Assembly (NCBI RefSeq): GCF_008079445.1
Contig: NZ_VRYH01000001.1
Location: 629,196 to 693,195, forward strand
Source: Aidingimonas lacisalsi
GTDB taxonomy: Bacteria > Pseudomonadota > Gammaproteobacteria > Pseudomonadales > Halomonadaceae
Length of the DNA: 64,000 nucleotides
Direction: 5' to 3'
A model generated the notes under the pieces. That model worked only from the letters and a program-made list of their open reading frames with translations, did not search any database and had not been told where the DNA came from. Each line of letters opens with the position of its first letter. Position 1 is the first letter of the stretch. This document shows, piece after piece, positions 18,398 through 31,683 of the stretch. Made by a program: the position numbers and the translations under genes.

Positions 18398-19039
18398 ATG
18401 GCAAAAGAACCTCAGAGCCCGCTGGAAGACGAACTCGCGCGTGACGAGAGCGAAGCTGAGCCGCAGGCCACCGAGGGTGAGCCGGACGATGCTGCAGAGG
18501 CCGCCGATACGGTGTCGGAGGACGCTACCTCTGAGGCCGAAGCGTCGGCCGAACCTGCGACGGAAGAGGATCCCGATGTGCTGGCTGCCAAGGTGGAGGA
18601 GCTAGAGCAAAGTCTCGCCGAAGCCAAGGATCAGGCAATGCGTGCGGCTGCCGAGGCACAGAACGTGCGTCGCCGTGCCGAGCAGGAAACCGAGAAGGCA
18701 CGCAAGTTCGCCTTGGAAAAATTCGTGAAGGAACTGTTGCCTGTCGTCGATAGTCTGGAAAAAGCGCTCGAGAGCATGGAGGACGGCGCTAGCGAGGCGC
18801 ATCGTGAGGGTGTGTCGATGACACTCAAACTCCAGCTCGATGTGCTCGCCAAGTTCGGTGTCGAAGAGGTGGAGCCTGAAGGCCAACCATTCGATCCTCA
18901 ATATCACGAGGCCATGACCATGGTGCCCAATCCGGAACTTGAGCCCAATACCGTAATGGAGGTCATACAGAAAGGGTATCTGCTCAACGGACGGTTGGTT
19001 CGTCCGGCCATGGTGGTAGTCAGCCAGGCGACCGAATAA
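18398..19039 (+). CDS. grpE: Nucleotide exchange factor GrpE
   Basis: Releases ADP from DnaK. The 213-residue protein has an unusually long acidic N-terminus (residues 1-65, rich in E, D and A), a long coiled-coil helix (66-130) and the C-terminal beta domain with '[20 protein letters not shown]' (in pieces) and [14 protein letters not shown]. It has its own sigma-32 promoter and is followed by dnaK and dnaJ. Confidence 0.97.
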   Translation: MAKEPQSPLEDELARDESEAEPQATEGEPDDAAEAADTVSEDATSEAEASAEPATEEDPDVLAAKVEELEQSLAEAKDQAMRAAAEAQNVRRRAEQETEKARKFALEKFVKELLPVVDSLEKALESMEDGASEAHREGVSMTLKLQLDVLAKFGVEEVEPEGQPFDPQYHEAMTMVPNPELEPNTVMEVIQKGYLLNGRLVRPAMVVVSQATE

Positions 19040-19098
19040 TACAGGGTCGGCTGTATCGATGCCGATGCGCCGGATTGCAAATAAAGGCGGGGTGCGGG

Positions 19099-19126
19099 CT
19101 TGAAATGACCGGTAAGACCCCCACAT
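19099..19126 (+). promoter_or_regulatory. Sigma-32 heat-shock promoter of dnaK
   Basis: CTTGAAA, a 13-base spacer, then CCCCACAT. This is a consensus RpoH -35 with a near-consensus -10, about 65 bases before dnaK. The spacer length equals that of the grpE promoter. Confidence 0.9.
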
Positions 19127-19191
19127 AGACGACAACTACGTGGTGAATGCCACGCAAACTGGATCAAAGCAACGAATTTCGAGGAATATCT

Positions 19192-21123
19192 ATGGGACGC
19201 ATCATCGGAATTGACCTGGGGACAACCAACTCCTGTGTCGCGGTTCTTGACGGTGACAATCCGAAAGTCATCGAAAACGCCGAAGGTGGCCGCACCACTC
19301 CGTCCATCATCGCTTACACCGATGATGGTGAGATCCTGGTGGGGCAAGCTGCCAAGCGGCAAGCTGTCACCAACGCCGAGAACACGCTGTATGCCATCAA
19401 GCGCCTGATCGGTCGTCGCTTCAACGACGATGTGGTGCAAAAAGATATCAAGATGGTGCCGTACAAGATTACCGAGGCCGATAATGGTGACGCCTGGGTA
19501 GAAGTCAAAGACAAGAAGTTGGCGCCACCGCAGGTCAGCGCCGAAGTACTGAAGAAGATGAAGAAGACCGCCGAAGACTATCTCGGCGAAGAAGTGACCG
19601 AAGCGGTCATCACTGTGCCGGCTTACTTCAATGATTCCCAGCGTCAGGCCACCAAGGATGCCGGCCGTATCGCCGGGCTCGAGGTCAAGCGCATCATCAA
19701 CGAGCCGACCGCGGCTGCGTTGGCTTACGGCATGGACAAGTCTCGCGGCGACAAGACCCTCGCGGTTTATGATCTGGGTGGTGGTACCTTCGATATTTCC
19801 ATCATCGAGGTGGCGGATGTCGACGGCGAGACTCAGTTCGAGGTCTTGGCGACCAACGGCGATACCTTCCTGGGTGGTGAAGACTTCGACATGCAACTGA
19901 TCAACTATCTGGTCGATCAGTTCAAGTCCGATAGCGGGATCGACCTGTCTGGTGACAATCTGGCCATGCAGCGTCTCAAGGAAGCTGCCGAGAAGGCCAA
20001 GATCGAGCTGTCCAGCGCGCAGCAGACTGATGTCAACCTGCCGTATATCACGGCCGATAACACTGGGCCGAAGCACCTCAACGTCAAGGTGACTCGTGCC
20101 AAGCTGGAATCGCTGGTCGAGGATTTGGTCCAGCGCTCGCTGGGACCGTGCAAGACCGCACTGGCCGACGCCGGACTGTCCAACTCCGAGATCGACGATG
20201 TGATCCTGGTCGGTGGCCAGACGCGTATGCCGATGGTGCAATCCAAGGTTGCCGAGTTCTTCGGCAAGGATGCCCGCAAGGACGTCAATCCGGACGAAGC
20301 CGTGGCCGTGGGTGCGGCGATTCAAGGTGGCGTGCTCGGTGGTAACGTCAAGGACGTGCTGTTGCTCGACGTGACTCCGTTGACGCTTGGTATCGAGACG
20401 CTGGGCGGCGTGATGACTCCGCTGATCGAGAAGAACACGACCATCCCGACCAAGAAGACTCAGACCTTCTCGACCGCGGATGACAACCAGACGGCCGTGA
20501 CCATTCACGTGCTACAGGGTGAGCGCAAGCAGTCCGGACAGAACAAGTCGTTGGGTCGCTTCGACCTGGCTGACATTCCGCCGGCGCCGCGTGGCGTGCC
20601 GCAGATCGAAGTCGCCTTCGATCTCGATGCCAACGGCATCCTCAACGTGTCTGCCAAGGACAAGGCGACCGGCAAGGAGCAGTCGATCGTCATCAAGGCG
20701 TCCAGCGGCTTGTCGGAAGAAGAAATCGAACAGATGGTCCAGGATGCCGAAGCGCATGCCGACGAGGACAAGAAGTTCGAGGAACTCGTGCAATTGCGTA
20801 ACCAGGCCGACGGTATGGTCCACGCTGCACGCAAGACACTCGATGAGGCTGGCGACAAGGCTACCGAAGAAGAGAAACAGGCGATCGAGACCGCGATCTC
20901 CGAATTGGAAGAAGCGTCCAAGGGGGACGATCAGGAGGCCATCCAGAGCAAGCTGGATGCCTTGACCGAGGCCTCTGGCAACTTGGCTCAAAAGATGTAC
21001 GCCGAGCAAGCCGAAGGCGCACAGGCGGAAGATACCGAGTCAGGCGAGGCTGGCACCAAGACGGAAGACGACGTGGTCGATGCCGAGTACGAAGAAGTCA
21101 ACGACGATCAGAAGAAGCAGTAA
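19192..21123 (+). CDS. dnaK: Chaperone protein DnaK (Hsp70)
   Basis: A 643-residue ATP-dependent chaperone. Marks: [18 protein letters not shown] at the start, the second phosphate loop '[13 protein letters not shown]', '[11 protein letters not shown]', the linker [13 protein letters not shown], and a C-terminal tail with an E-D-acidic EEVNDD end. The ATG at 19192 follows GAGGA; a frame reaching back 15 codons lacks family similarity. A 534-residue antisense frame (18904-20508) is a codon-structure shadow. Confidence 0.98.
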   Translation: MGRIIGIDLGTTNSCVAVLDGDNPKVIENAEGGRTTPSIIAYTDDGEILVGQAAKRQAVTNAENTLYAIKRLIGRRFNDDVVQKDIKMVPYKITEADNGDAWVEVKDKKLAPPQVSAEVLKKMKKTAEDYLGEEVTEAVITVPAYFNDSQRQATKDAGRIAGLEVKRIINEPTAAALAYGMDKSRGDKTLAVYDLGGGTFDISIIEVADVDGETQFEVLATNGDTFLGGEDFDMQLINYLVDQFKSDSGIDLSGDNLAMQRLKEAAEKAKIELSSAQQTDVNLPYITADNTGPKHLNVKVTRAKLESLVEDLVQRSLGPCKTALADAGLSNSEIDDVILVGGQTRMPMVQSKVAEFFGKDARKDVNPDEAVAVGAAIQGGVLGGNVKDVLLLDVTPLTLGIETLGGVMTPLIEKNTTIPTKKTQTFSTADDNQTAVTIHVLQGERKQSGQNKSLGRFDLADIPPAPRGVPQIEVAFDLDANGILNVSAKDKATGKEQSIVIKASSGLSEEEIEQMVQDAEAHADEDKKFEELVQLRNQADGMVHAARKTLDEAGDKATEEEKQAIETAISELEEASKGDDQEAIQSKLDALTEASGNLAQKMYAEQAEGAQAEDTESGEAGTKTEDDVVDAEYEEVNDDQKKQ

Positions 21124-21153
21124 CCACGACGTCCAGGCCAAGGATGACGGCAG

Positions 21154-21173
21154 CGCGGGAGACGACTCCCGCG
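21154..21173. other. Strong hairpin between dnaK and dnaJ
   Basis: Perfect 8-bp stem CGCGGGAG / CTCCCGCG with an ACGA loop and no T run, 30 bases after dnaK. It may be an attenuating, processing or mRNA 3'-end protecting structure that lowers dnaJ relative to dnaK. Confidence 0.55.
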
Positions 21174-21213
21174 TTGGCGTTTCCGCGGCAGGCAAACGGA
21201 GGCACATGGACCC

Positions 21214-22347
21214 ATGTCCAAACGTGACTACTACGAGGTATTGGGCGTCGAGCGCGGGGCCGATCAGAAGGAGATCAAGAAGGCCTATCGTCGCCTCGCC
21301 CAGAAGTACCATCCAGATCGCAATCCAGACGATAGCAGTGCGGCGGAGAAGTTCCGCGAGGTCTCCGAAGCCTATGAAGTGCTGACCGACGACGAGAAAC
21401 GCGCTGCCTATGACCAGTTCGGCCACGCCGGCGTCGATGGCGAGGCTGGCGGCGGCGGTTTCGGTGGCGCTGGCGCTGGCGGTTTCAGCGACATTTTCGG
21501 CGATGTGTTCGGCGATATATTTGGTGGTGGCGGGCGCCGCAACCCCAACGCACCACAGCGTGGGTCGGATCTGCGCTATAATCTGGAACTCGATCTTGAA
21601 GATGCCGTGGCAGGCACCAGTGTGGACATTCGCGTACCTCGTCACGTGGAATGCGAGCGTTGTGACGGCGGTGGTGCCGAGCCAGGGTCGACCAAGGATA
21701 CTTGCCCAACCTGTGGCGGCCACGGCCAGGTTCGTATGCAGCAGGGCTTCTTCGCTGTACAACAGACGTGCCCGACCTGTCATGGCAGTGGTCAGCATAT
21801 CAAGGTGCCCTGTCATGAATGTCATGGTGACGGGCGAGTGCGCGAGACCCGTACCCTGTCGGTGAAGATCCCGGCGGGTGTCGATACCGGCGACCGCATT
21901 CGTCTCAATGGCGAAGGTGAGATGGGCGTCAACGGCGGCCCACCCGGCGATCTGTATGTTCAGGCTGCGATCAAGCCGCATCCGATCTTTCAGCGGGAAG
22001 GTCGCCACCTGCAGTGTGATGTTCCGATCAACTTCGTCGATGCCGCCTTGGGCGGGGAGCTGGAAGTGCCAACACTGGATGGCCGGGTTAAGCTCAAGAT
22101 TCCGCCGGAAACCCAGACCGGCAAGCTGTTCCGCCTCAAGGGTAAGGGCGTCAAGCCGGTCCGTGGTGGTGCGCCTGGCGACTTGTTGTGCAAAGTGGTG
22201 GTAGAGACCCCGGTCAAGCTCAATGAGAATCAGAAGGAACTGCTGCGCAAGTTTCAGGAGAGCCTCGGCGAGAACAATAGCCACTCACCCAAGAAGAGCA
22301 ACTTCTTCGACGGTGTGAAAAAGTTCTTCGAGGATATGAAACCGTAA
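21214..22347 (+). CDS. dnaJ: Chaperone protein DnaJ (Hsp40)
   Basis: A 377-residue type I J-protein that stimulates DnaK ATPase. J domain at residues 1-70 with HPD (YHPDRNPDD), a G/F-rich linker (75-115), four CxxCxGxG zinc motifs ([32 protein letters not shown]), and the C-terminal substrate-binding barrels. Followed by a terminator. Antisense frames up to 414 residues are shadows. Confidence 0.98.
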   Translation: MSKRDYYEVLGVERGADQKEIKKAYRRLAQKYHPDRNPDDSSAAEKFREVSEAYEVLTDDEKRAAYDQFGHAGVDGEAGGGGFGGAGAGGFSDIFGDVFGDIFGGGGRRNPNAPQRGSDLRYNLELDLEDAVAGTSVDIRVPRHVECERCDGGGAEPGSTKDTCPTCGGHGQVRMQQGFFAVQQTCPTCHGSGQHIKVPCHECHGDGRVRETRTLSVKIPAGVDTGDRIRLNGEGEMGVNGGPPGDLYVQAAIKPHPIFQREGRHLQCDVPINFVDAALGGELEVPTLDGRVKLKIPPETQTGKLFRLKGKGVKPVRGGAPGDLLCKVVVETPVKLNENQKELLRKFQESLGENNSHSPKKSNFFDGVKKFFEDMKP

Positions 22348-22385
22348 CCGGCGCATCCGCTGCGATGCCCTTGACGATTCTCTAG

Positions 22386-22417
22386 GCCCTCGTCGCCCAA
22401 CGGTGATGAGGGCTTTT
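22386..22417 (+). terminator. Intrinsic terminator after dnaJ
   Basis: Twelve-bp stem (GCCCTCGTCGCC with GGTGATGAGGGC, two G-U pairs), four-base loop, then TTTT. Confidence 0.88.
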
Positions 22418-22503
22418 GTCATCTTGGGCGTGCCGCTCTTGGCTTTGCCAAGCTGGTGGCTCATCGGCGATGATAGCCGTATGAGCCTTCAAGGATGCTT
22501 GGC

Positions 22504-23754
22504 ATGACTCACGATACGATTGTCTTGGGTGCCGGCATGGTCGGTACCTCGGTCGCTTTTCACTTGGCTTGCCGTGGACGTTCGGTCGCTCTGGTGGACC
22601 GGCAGGCGCCAGGGCAAGCGACGTCTTTTGGCAATGCCGGAATCATCCAGCGTGAAGCTGTCCAACCGCATCCGTTTCCCAGAGATGTTGCTACTCTGTT
22701 GCGAGTGTTGCCCAATCGGCGCATCGACATTCGCTATCGTCCCAAAGGCATGGCTGAATCGGCCGGCCCTCTTTGGCAGTACTGGCGACATTCGGCACCC
22801 GAACGCTATGCTGCCATCGTGGCTGAATATGCGACCTTGATTCGCCACTGCACTCAGGAACATCAGGTCATGATCGATGCGGCACAGGCCGAGTCATTGG
22901 TGAGCAAGGCGGGCTGGCTGGAAGGGTTCCGTTCCCAGCCCATACTTGACGAAGTCCTCGCCAATGCACGCACGCTGGAGCAACGCTTCGGCGTGACCCA
23001 CGACCTGCTGGATCATCGCGCGCTCAAGGCGGCTGAGCCTGATTTGTCGGATGAATTGATCGGTGCTATCCAGTGGACCAATGCCTGGACGGTGAATGAC
23101 CCTGGTGCGCTAGTGCAGGCATATGCTCGTGCCTTCGTCGAGCAAGGCGGTATCTTCGAGCGCATGGAGGTACAACGTCTTGATCCGACAACCCATGGTT
23201 GGCGCCTGAATACCGATTCCGGCGCCCTGGAAGCGCAGGATATCGTGGTGGCCGCGGGCCCCTGGTCATTGCAATGGCTCACACCGTTAGGCTATCGCCT
23301 GCCGATGTTCCCCAAGCGTGGCTATCATATGCATTACTCTCTGGCTGACGATGCATGCCTCAATCACTGGCTGATGGACTTCGAATCCGGTTATCTGCTG
23401 GCGCCGATGCGTTCAGGCATTCGCCTGACAACCGGGGCTGAGTTGACAACGCTTGATGGTCCTTCAAGAGGGGGGCAGCTGGCCGCAGCTGAGAGAGTGG
23501 CCCGGCAACTCCTGCCGCTTTCAGAACGCCTGGATGATGAGCCATGGCAGGGCAATCGTCCCTGTATGCCGGACATGAAACCGGTGATTGGCCCGGCGCC
23601 AGGACACGATGGATTATGGTTCGCGTTCGGTCACGGCCATCAAGGCTTCACGCTAGGGCCGGTGACGGGGCGCATTCTGGGAGAAATGATGACGGGGGAG
23701 CCGCCGCTGGTGGATGTGACCCCGTTTCGTCCCGAACGTTTCACCGTCTCGTGA
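22504..23754 (+). CDS. FAD-dependent D-amino-acid dehydrogenase-like oxidoreductase
   Basis: DAO-family flavoprotein of 416 residues. The N-terminal Rossmann fingerprint VLGAGMVGTS binds FAD; 'DRQAPGQATSFGNAGI' is typical of DadA-like enzymes; the C-terminus has P-DMKPVIGPAPGHDGLWFAFGHG split by a GHQGFTLGP motif. Likely oxidises a D- or other amino acid, with electrons going to the quinone pool; substrate is unknown. The start at 22504 is chosen because AAGG lies nine bases before it, whereas the ATG at 22495 touches that site. Accessory gene between dnaJ and dapB. Confidence 0.87.
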   Translation: MTHDTIVLGAGMVGTSVAFHLACRGRSVALVDRQAPGQATSFGNAGIIQREAVQPHPFPRDVATLLRVLPNRRIDIRYRPKGMAESAGPLWQYWRHSAPERYAAIVAEYATLIRHCTQEHQVMIDAAQAESLVSKAGWLEGFRSQPILDEVLANARTLEQRFGVTHDLLDHRALKAAEPDLSDELIGAIQWTNAWTVNDPGALVQAYARAFVEQGGIFERMEVQRLDPTTHGWRLNTDSGALEAQDIVVAAGPWSLQWLTPLGYRLPMFPKRGYHMHYSLADDACLNHWLMDFESGYLLAPMRSGIRLTTGAELTTLDGPSRGGQLAAAERVARQLLPLSERLDDEPWQGNRPCMPDMKPVIGPAPGHDGLWFAFGHGHQGFTLGPVTGRILGEMMTGEPPLVDVTPFRPERFTVS

Positions 23755-23841
23755 ACGCCAGATTTCGTGCCTTGGAGACTGGCGTTCGCGAGGGCAACCA
23801 TCATACGCTAGGCGTCTCGTTGATAGATACTGGAGGCTGTC

Positions 23842-24123
23842 ATGCCGATTTCCCGAGCCGATATCGTGACCGAATCCGGCACGGAATTGATGAATCGCCT
23901 TTGTAAGCACTGGGCTCACAAGCTTCATGTCGAGCAAGATGAAGGGCACGCGAGAGTCGCATTCGATGAAGGCTCATGCCTGATGCAAGCGCAAAATGAC
24001 AAGCTGGTCGTCGCGCTCGAGGCGTTGGACGATGCAAGCTTGGATCGTCTTGAACAAGTGGTCGATGAACACTTGGCGCGTATGGCGGGAGAAGAAAAGC
24101 TGGATATCGTCTGGGAAAACTAA
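23842..24123 (+). CDS. DUF2218 family protein
   Basis: A 93-residue cytoplasmic protein. Residues 'TESGTELMNRLCKHWAHKL' (in pieces), 'HARVAFDEG' and the E-K-L-DIVWE end match DUF2218. Function is not known; relatives often sit beside iron- or siderophore-related genes, which is not the case here. A TGGAGG Shine-Dalgarno precedes it. Confidence 0.85.
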   Translation: MPISRADIVTESGTELMNRLCKHWAHKLHVEQDEGHARVAFDEGSCLMQAQNDKLVVALEALDDASLDRLEQVVDEHLARMAGEEKLDIVWEN

Positions 24124-24164
24124 AGGGTGCAGCGGTCTCTTACAATGTCGGAGACCTGTCTGAC

Positions 24165-25076
24165 ATGAACTGGCGGAGAGTATTGCAGGCCCATCTCGGC
24201 ATGTTGCTCTGGTCGCTGTTGGTCGGTCTATCCTTTCCGGTTGTCGGTTGGATCAGCGACCCGTTACCCCCCTTGCTGTTGACCTCATTGCGGTTTTTCA
24301 TTGCATCGCTGGCATTGGGTGTTCTAGTCAGACCGTCGTTCCGTGAATGGCCGGGTCGGCTATCCTTGGGGCTGTACGCCATGATGGGCCTATGTCTGGC
24401 CGGGTTTTTCGGTGCCATGTTCTGGGCAGCGCATCACGCAACGGCGGTATCCATGTCGACGCTGTTCGTGAGCGTGCCGCTCCTGGCCTTTCTTCTGGGA
24501 TGTCTGGCGGGTGTAGAGCGCCTTGCCTGGCGCTTGCCCTCCATTCTTGTGTTGGGAGCCATGGGCGCGCTCGGACTGGCGTGGGCGGAAGCCCGTCAGG
24601 GGCAAGATGAAGGGTGGCACTTCGGTATTGGTGAAGCGGTGTTTTTCCTGGGATGTGTTTCGTCGGCGCTTTACCCAGTGCTGAGCAAGTGGGGGTTGTC
24701 GCGTGGCTTGCTGTCAACATCGGCGGCGGTCCGAACCTTCTGGAGTCTGCTGATCGGGGCTCTATTGATCGGTTTGGCAGGATTGGGAATCGAGTCATCG
24801 GCCGCGCTTGCCCGGATGACATGGTTTGATGGCCTGATACTGGTATATCTGGGGCTCTGTTCCAGTGCCTTGACATTCTGGCTGCAGCAGCGAGCGACGG
24901 CGGTACTGACACCGGGTGCAGTGACCGCCTACAGTTATCTTGTGCCCTTCGTGTCGATGCTGTTGCTGTTCGTTCGTTCGCCGACCCATATCGATTGGGA
25001 GTGGTTACCGGGCGGTTTACTTGTGCTGACGGCTATGCTGTTGCTGCTACGCAATGGTGTCGAGAGTCCCCGTTGA
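24165..25076 (+). CDS. EamA/DMT-family transporter
   Basis: Ten predicted membrane helices in two five-helix EamA repeats over 303 residues (repeat 1 about 8-135, repeat 2 about 155-295). Marks: 'LLWSLLVGLSFPVVGW', 'LTSLRFFIASLALG', and 'LGLCSSALTFWLQQRA'. Probably a metabolite or amino-acid exporter; substrate not predictable. It starts 41 bases after the DUF2218 gene and may be co-transcribed. Confidence 0.88.
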   Translation: MNWRRVLQAHLGMLLWSLLVGLSFPVVGWISDPLPPLLLTSLRFFIASLALGVLVRPSFREWPGRLSLGLYAMMGLCLAGFFGAMFWAAHHATAVSMSTLFVSVPLLAFLLGCLAGVERLAWRLPSILVLGAMGALGLAWAEARQGQDEGWHFGIGEAVFFLGCVSSALYPVLSKWGLSRGLLSTSAAVRTFWSLLIGALLIGLAGLGIESSAALARMTWFDGLILVYLGLCSSALTFWLQQRATAVLTPGAVTAYSYLVPFVSMLLLFVRSPTHIDWEWLPGGLLVLTAMLLLLRNGVESPR

Positions 25077-25088
25077 GTGGTCTACCTT

Positions 25089-25097
25089 TGTTATACT
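25089..25097 (+). promoter_or_regulatory. Extended -10 promoter for dapB
   Basis: TGTTATACT: extended -10 (TG, one base, TATACT), with no good -35 at the usual distance. It lies about 35 bases before the dapB start. Confidence 0.45.
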
Positions 25098-25119
25098 GCG
25101 TTGATATCGAAATGCTTGA

Positions 25120-25947
<828 letters not shown>

Positions 25948-26062
25948 GATGGCTCTGGCCAAGAATTCGAAAATCCTGTAGTATTCCAAAAATTTTGGCC
26001 GGGCGCAGGGTGTAGCAGCCGTGTGAGCGCTTGTTGAGTCGGGCCACCAGCATGCCGAGCGA

Positions 26063-26170
26063 ATGACAACAAGCGGGATGAAACCGGTCTTTGATATCGG
26101 CTTTCGTCCCGCTTTTTTACGGCCCTCGGCCCAGTCCTTGGTTGGCTTCGCCGTCATCACCAGACTTTAA
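26063..26170 (+). other. Possible leader open frame upstream of carA
   Basis: A 35-codon frame ([14 protein letters not shown]...) whose ATG lies eight bases before the stem of the terminator at 26071 and that runs through and past it. Its ATG overlaps the stop of a four-codon frame at 26052 (ATGA). Shine-Dalgarno is weak (GAGCGA). The layout resembles pyrBI-type attenuation, in which translation into the hairpin prevents termination, but no database match or expression evidence is available. Confidence 0.25.
26071..26118 (+). terminator. Terminator or attenuator before carA
   Basis: Long hairpin: AAGCGGGA pairs with TCCCGCTT, extended inwards by GAAA/TTTC and CCG/CGG, followed by six T. It is 124 bases after dapB and 117 before carA, so it is either the dapB terminator or a carAB attenuator. 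Confidence 0.88.
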
Positions 26171-26171
26171 T
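26142..26171 (+). promoter_or_regulatory. Possible carA promoter downstream of the terminator
   Basis: TTGGCT, 18 bases, then TTTAAT, with a start near 26178. If real, carAB is transcribed independently of the upstream terminator. Confidence 0.35.
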
Positions 26172-26234
26172 GAGTCCGTTCTTGAGGCTGTGGCTTTCGT
26201 TGGCAGTCTCGAGCCAGCATGGGAGGAAGTTGCG

Positions 26235-27380
26235 TTGAACAAACCCGCGATACTGGCCTTGGAAGATGGCAGTGTGTTTCAGGGCACCGCCATTGGCGCT
26301 GATGGGCAAACCTGCGGTGAGGTGGTATTCAATACGGCCATGACCGGCTATCAGGAAATCTTGACCGATCCCTCCTATACCCGACAGATCGTGACACTGA
26401 CCTACCCTCATATCGGGAATACCGGCGTCAACCGCGAGGATGTCGAGTCCGGAGCCATCGCTGCCGCCGGGTTAGTCATACGGGATCTGCCACTGTTGGT
26501 CAGCAACTTCCGCTCCGAGCAGTCGCTTTCCGATTATCTGAAGAGCCAGAACGTACTGGGCATCGCTGATATCGATACCCGTCGCCTGACGCGCCTGTTG
26601 CGCGAAAAGGGGGCGCAGAACGGTGCTATCCTCGCGGGGTCTGAAGCCGCAGGCGATGACGCCGCAACGCGTGCCTGCGAGGTGGCCAGGGCATTCCCGG
26701 GGCTCAAAGGAATGGATCTTGCTCAGGTCGCGTCGTGTCAGTCTCCCTATGAGTGGCATGAGGGCGAGTGGACGCTGGGATCGGGGTACGCCGACATGAG
26801 TTCCGTCGAGCGACCTTTTCACGTAGTCGCCTACGATTACGGAGTCAAGCATAACATCCTTCGCATTCTAGCCTCGCGCGGTTGCCAGTTGACCGTCGTG
26901 CCGGCCCGTACGCCAGCGTCGGAGGTGCTCTCCATGCAGCCCGATGGTGTCTTCCTGGCCAACGGTCCCGGCGATCCTGAACCCTGCGATTATGCCATCA
27001 AGGCCATTCAGGAGATTCTCGCCACTGACGTTCCGGTATTCGGTATCTGCCTTGGCCATCAACTCCTGGCGCTGGCCAGCGGTGCGAATACCGTAAAGAT
27101 GAAGCATGGCCACCATGGCGCGAACCATCCGGTGCAGGATATCGACACCGGGCAGGTGCTGATCACTAGCCAGAACCATGGCTTCGCTGCCGATGAGACG
27201 ACATTGCCAGCCAATCTGCGCGCCACACACCGGTCGCTGTTCGATGGGACGCTACAAGGTGTCGAACGCACCGATCGTCCGGCTTTCAGCTTTCAGGGCC
27301 ACCCCGAAGCGAGTCCGGGACCGCACGATGTTGCGCCACTATTCGATCGCTTTGTCGGGATGATGAAAGCACGCCGTTGA
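26235..27380 (+). CDS. carA: Carbamoyl-phosphate synthase small (glutaminase) subunit
   Basis: Hydrolyses glutamine and channels ammonia to CarB for carbamoyl phosphate, shared by arginine and pyrimidine synthesis. The 381-residue protein (E. coli 382) has the N-terminal CPSase domain ([32 protein letters not shown]) and a class I glutamine amidotransferase domain with the nucleophile in [11 protein letters not shown] (about residue 269) and the His-Glu pair in [11 protein letters not shown]. The start is TTG, eight bases after GGGAGGA; the frame extends 48 codons further upstream, through the promoter region, without family similarity. Confidence 0.96.
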   Translation: MNKPAILALEDGSVFQGTAIGADGQTCGEVVFNTAMTGYQEILTDPSYTRQIVTLTYPHIGNTGVNREDVESGAIAAAGLVIRDLPLLVSNFRSEQSLSDYLKSQNVLGIADIDTRRLTRLLREKGAQNGAILAGSEAAGDDAATRACEVARAFPGLKGMDLAQVASCQSPYEWHEGEWTLGSGYADMSSVERPFHVVAYDYGVKHNILRILASRGCQLTVVPARTPASEVLSMQPDGVFLANGPGDPEPCDYAIKAIQEILATDVPVFGICLGHQLLALASGANTVKMKHGHHGANHPVQDIDTGQVLITSQNHGFAADETTLPANLRATHRSLFDGTLQGVERTDRPAFSFQGHPEASPGPHDVAPLFDRFVGMMKARR

Positions 27381-27432
27381 GCACGCCATAGTCAGAACGT
27401 TCTTTTCACCGATCCTAGCTGCGGGAACCGTC

Positions 27433-30659
<3,227 letters not shown>

Positions 30660-30663
<4 letters not shown>

Positions 30664-31136
30664 ACAAGGTGCCGATGACCGTCGCAGGCGAGGCGCGCCT
30701 GCGTGAGGAGCTGGAACAGCTCAAGGGCGTCGAACGGCCCCAGGTGATCAATGCGATTGCCGAAGCGCGTGAGCACGGCGACCTCAAGGAGAATGCCGAA
30801 TACCATGCCGCGCGTGAGCAGCAGGGATTCATCGAGGGGCGCATTCAGGAAATCGAAGGCAAGCTCGCTAGCGCCCAGGTCATTGATGTGACCAAACTAC
30901 CAAAGACCGGCAAGGTGATCTTCGGCGTCACGGTCGAGCTGGTCAACCTGGATACCGATGAAGAGGTGAGTTATCGAATCGTGGGTGAGGACGAAGCTGA
31001 TATCAAGTCCGGCATGATCTCGGTGACGTCACCCATTGCCCGTGCCCTGATTGGCAAGGAAGAGGGTGACGTGGTCGTGGTCAAGACCCCAGGTGGTGAG
31101 GTCGAATACGAGATCGGCAGTATCGAGCATCTCTGA
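30660..31136 (+). CDS. greA: Transcription elongation factor GreA
   Basis: A 158-residue factor that stimulates RNA polymerase transcript cleavage. N-terminal coiled coil with the acidic tip '[20 protein letters not shown]' (in pieces) and C-terminal FKBP-like domain ending '[16 protein letters not shown]'. It overlaps carB by four bases, so it should be co-translated; the carAB-greA order is as in Pseudomonas. Confidence 0.97.
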
Positions 31137-31147
31137 ACGATGCCCTG

Positions 31148-31181
31148 AAAAAGCCCGCGACGATCATGTTGCGGGCTTTTT
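31148..31181. terminator. Bidirectional terminator between greA and yhbY
   Basis: Perfect 11-bp stem AAAAAGCCCGC / GCGGGCTTTTT with a 12-base loop; T runs on both strands serve the convergent greA and yhbY genes. Confidence 0.93.
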
Positions 31182-31217
31182 GCGAAGTCGTCGTGCGTTT
31201 GCTCGTTGTCCGGCGTT

Positions 31218-31544
31218 CTAGCGCCGCCCGTGATGGTTCTCGAAGCGCTGGATATTCGACAGCTTGGGGTCGGCCTGCGGGTTGGCGCGATAGAGCAGCG
31301 CCACCTTCCCGATGGTCTGAACCGCCTCGGCACCGCTGTCGGCGAGAAGTTGTTCCAGCATAGCGGCGCGTCCCTCGCGGTCGGGAAGTGCAAGCTTGAC
31401 CTTTATCAACTCATGGTCATTGAGCGCACGTTCGAGCTCGTTCTGCAAGCCTTCGGAGATACCGTGCTCGGAGACCGCGACGATAGGGTGCAGATGATGG
31501 CCGATGCGGCGTAGTGCTTTCTTTTGTTGCTGTGACAAGCTCAT
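31218..31544 (-). CDS. yhbY: YhbY/CRS1-CRM RNA-binding protein
   Basis: A 108-residue single CRM-domain protein associated with pre-50S ribosomes. Marks: SLSQQQKKALRRIGHHLHPIV split by 'VSEHGISEGLQNELERAL', 'HELIKVKL', and the G-K-VALLYR segment near the end. The start at 31544 is used; a 19-codon upstream extension is not conserved. It is divergent from rlmE, as in E. coli. Confidence 0.94.
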   Translation of the reverse strand: MSLSQQQKKALRRIGHHLHPIVAVSEHGISEGLQNELERALNDHELIKVKLALPDREGRAAMLEQLLADSGAEAVQTIGKVALLYRANPQADPKLSNIQRFENHHGRR

Positions 31545-31683
31545 GGTATTGTAACGGTTCCTATATTGCCCGAGGCGCCATGGTAAGGCGAAAGCTGCCA
31601 TAGCGAAAGGCGTGTCGTCGGCTTCTTCCTACCCACGGTATTCGGTTGTCGGTGATTGGACATTTCAGCATTCAGGGGGGGGT

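Noticed and set aside
18904-20508. 534-residue open frame antisense to grpE/dnaK
   Set aside because: Long antisense frames on dnaK are a known product of its codon bias; DnaK on the plus strand is beyond doubt and the antisense product has no recognisable domain.
21040-22284. 414-residue open frame antisense to dnaJ
   Set aside because: Mirror of the glycine- and cysteine-rich DnaJ coding sequence; no family signature.
22495-25076. The three accessory genes between dnaJ and dapB as a genomic island
   Set aside because: No integrase, repeats or tRNA boundary, and base composition by eye matches the neighbours; they look like ordinary lineage-specific genes.
26091-26234. 48-residue N-terminal extension of carA
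   Set aside because: It would be encoded by the terminator and promoter region, and CarA proteins begin at the residues encoded from 26235.
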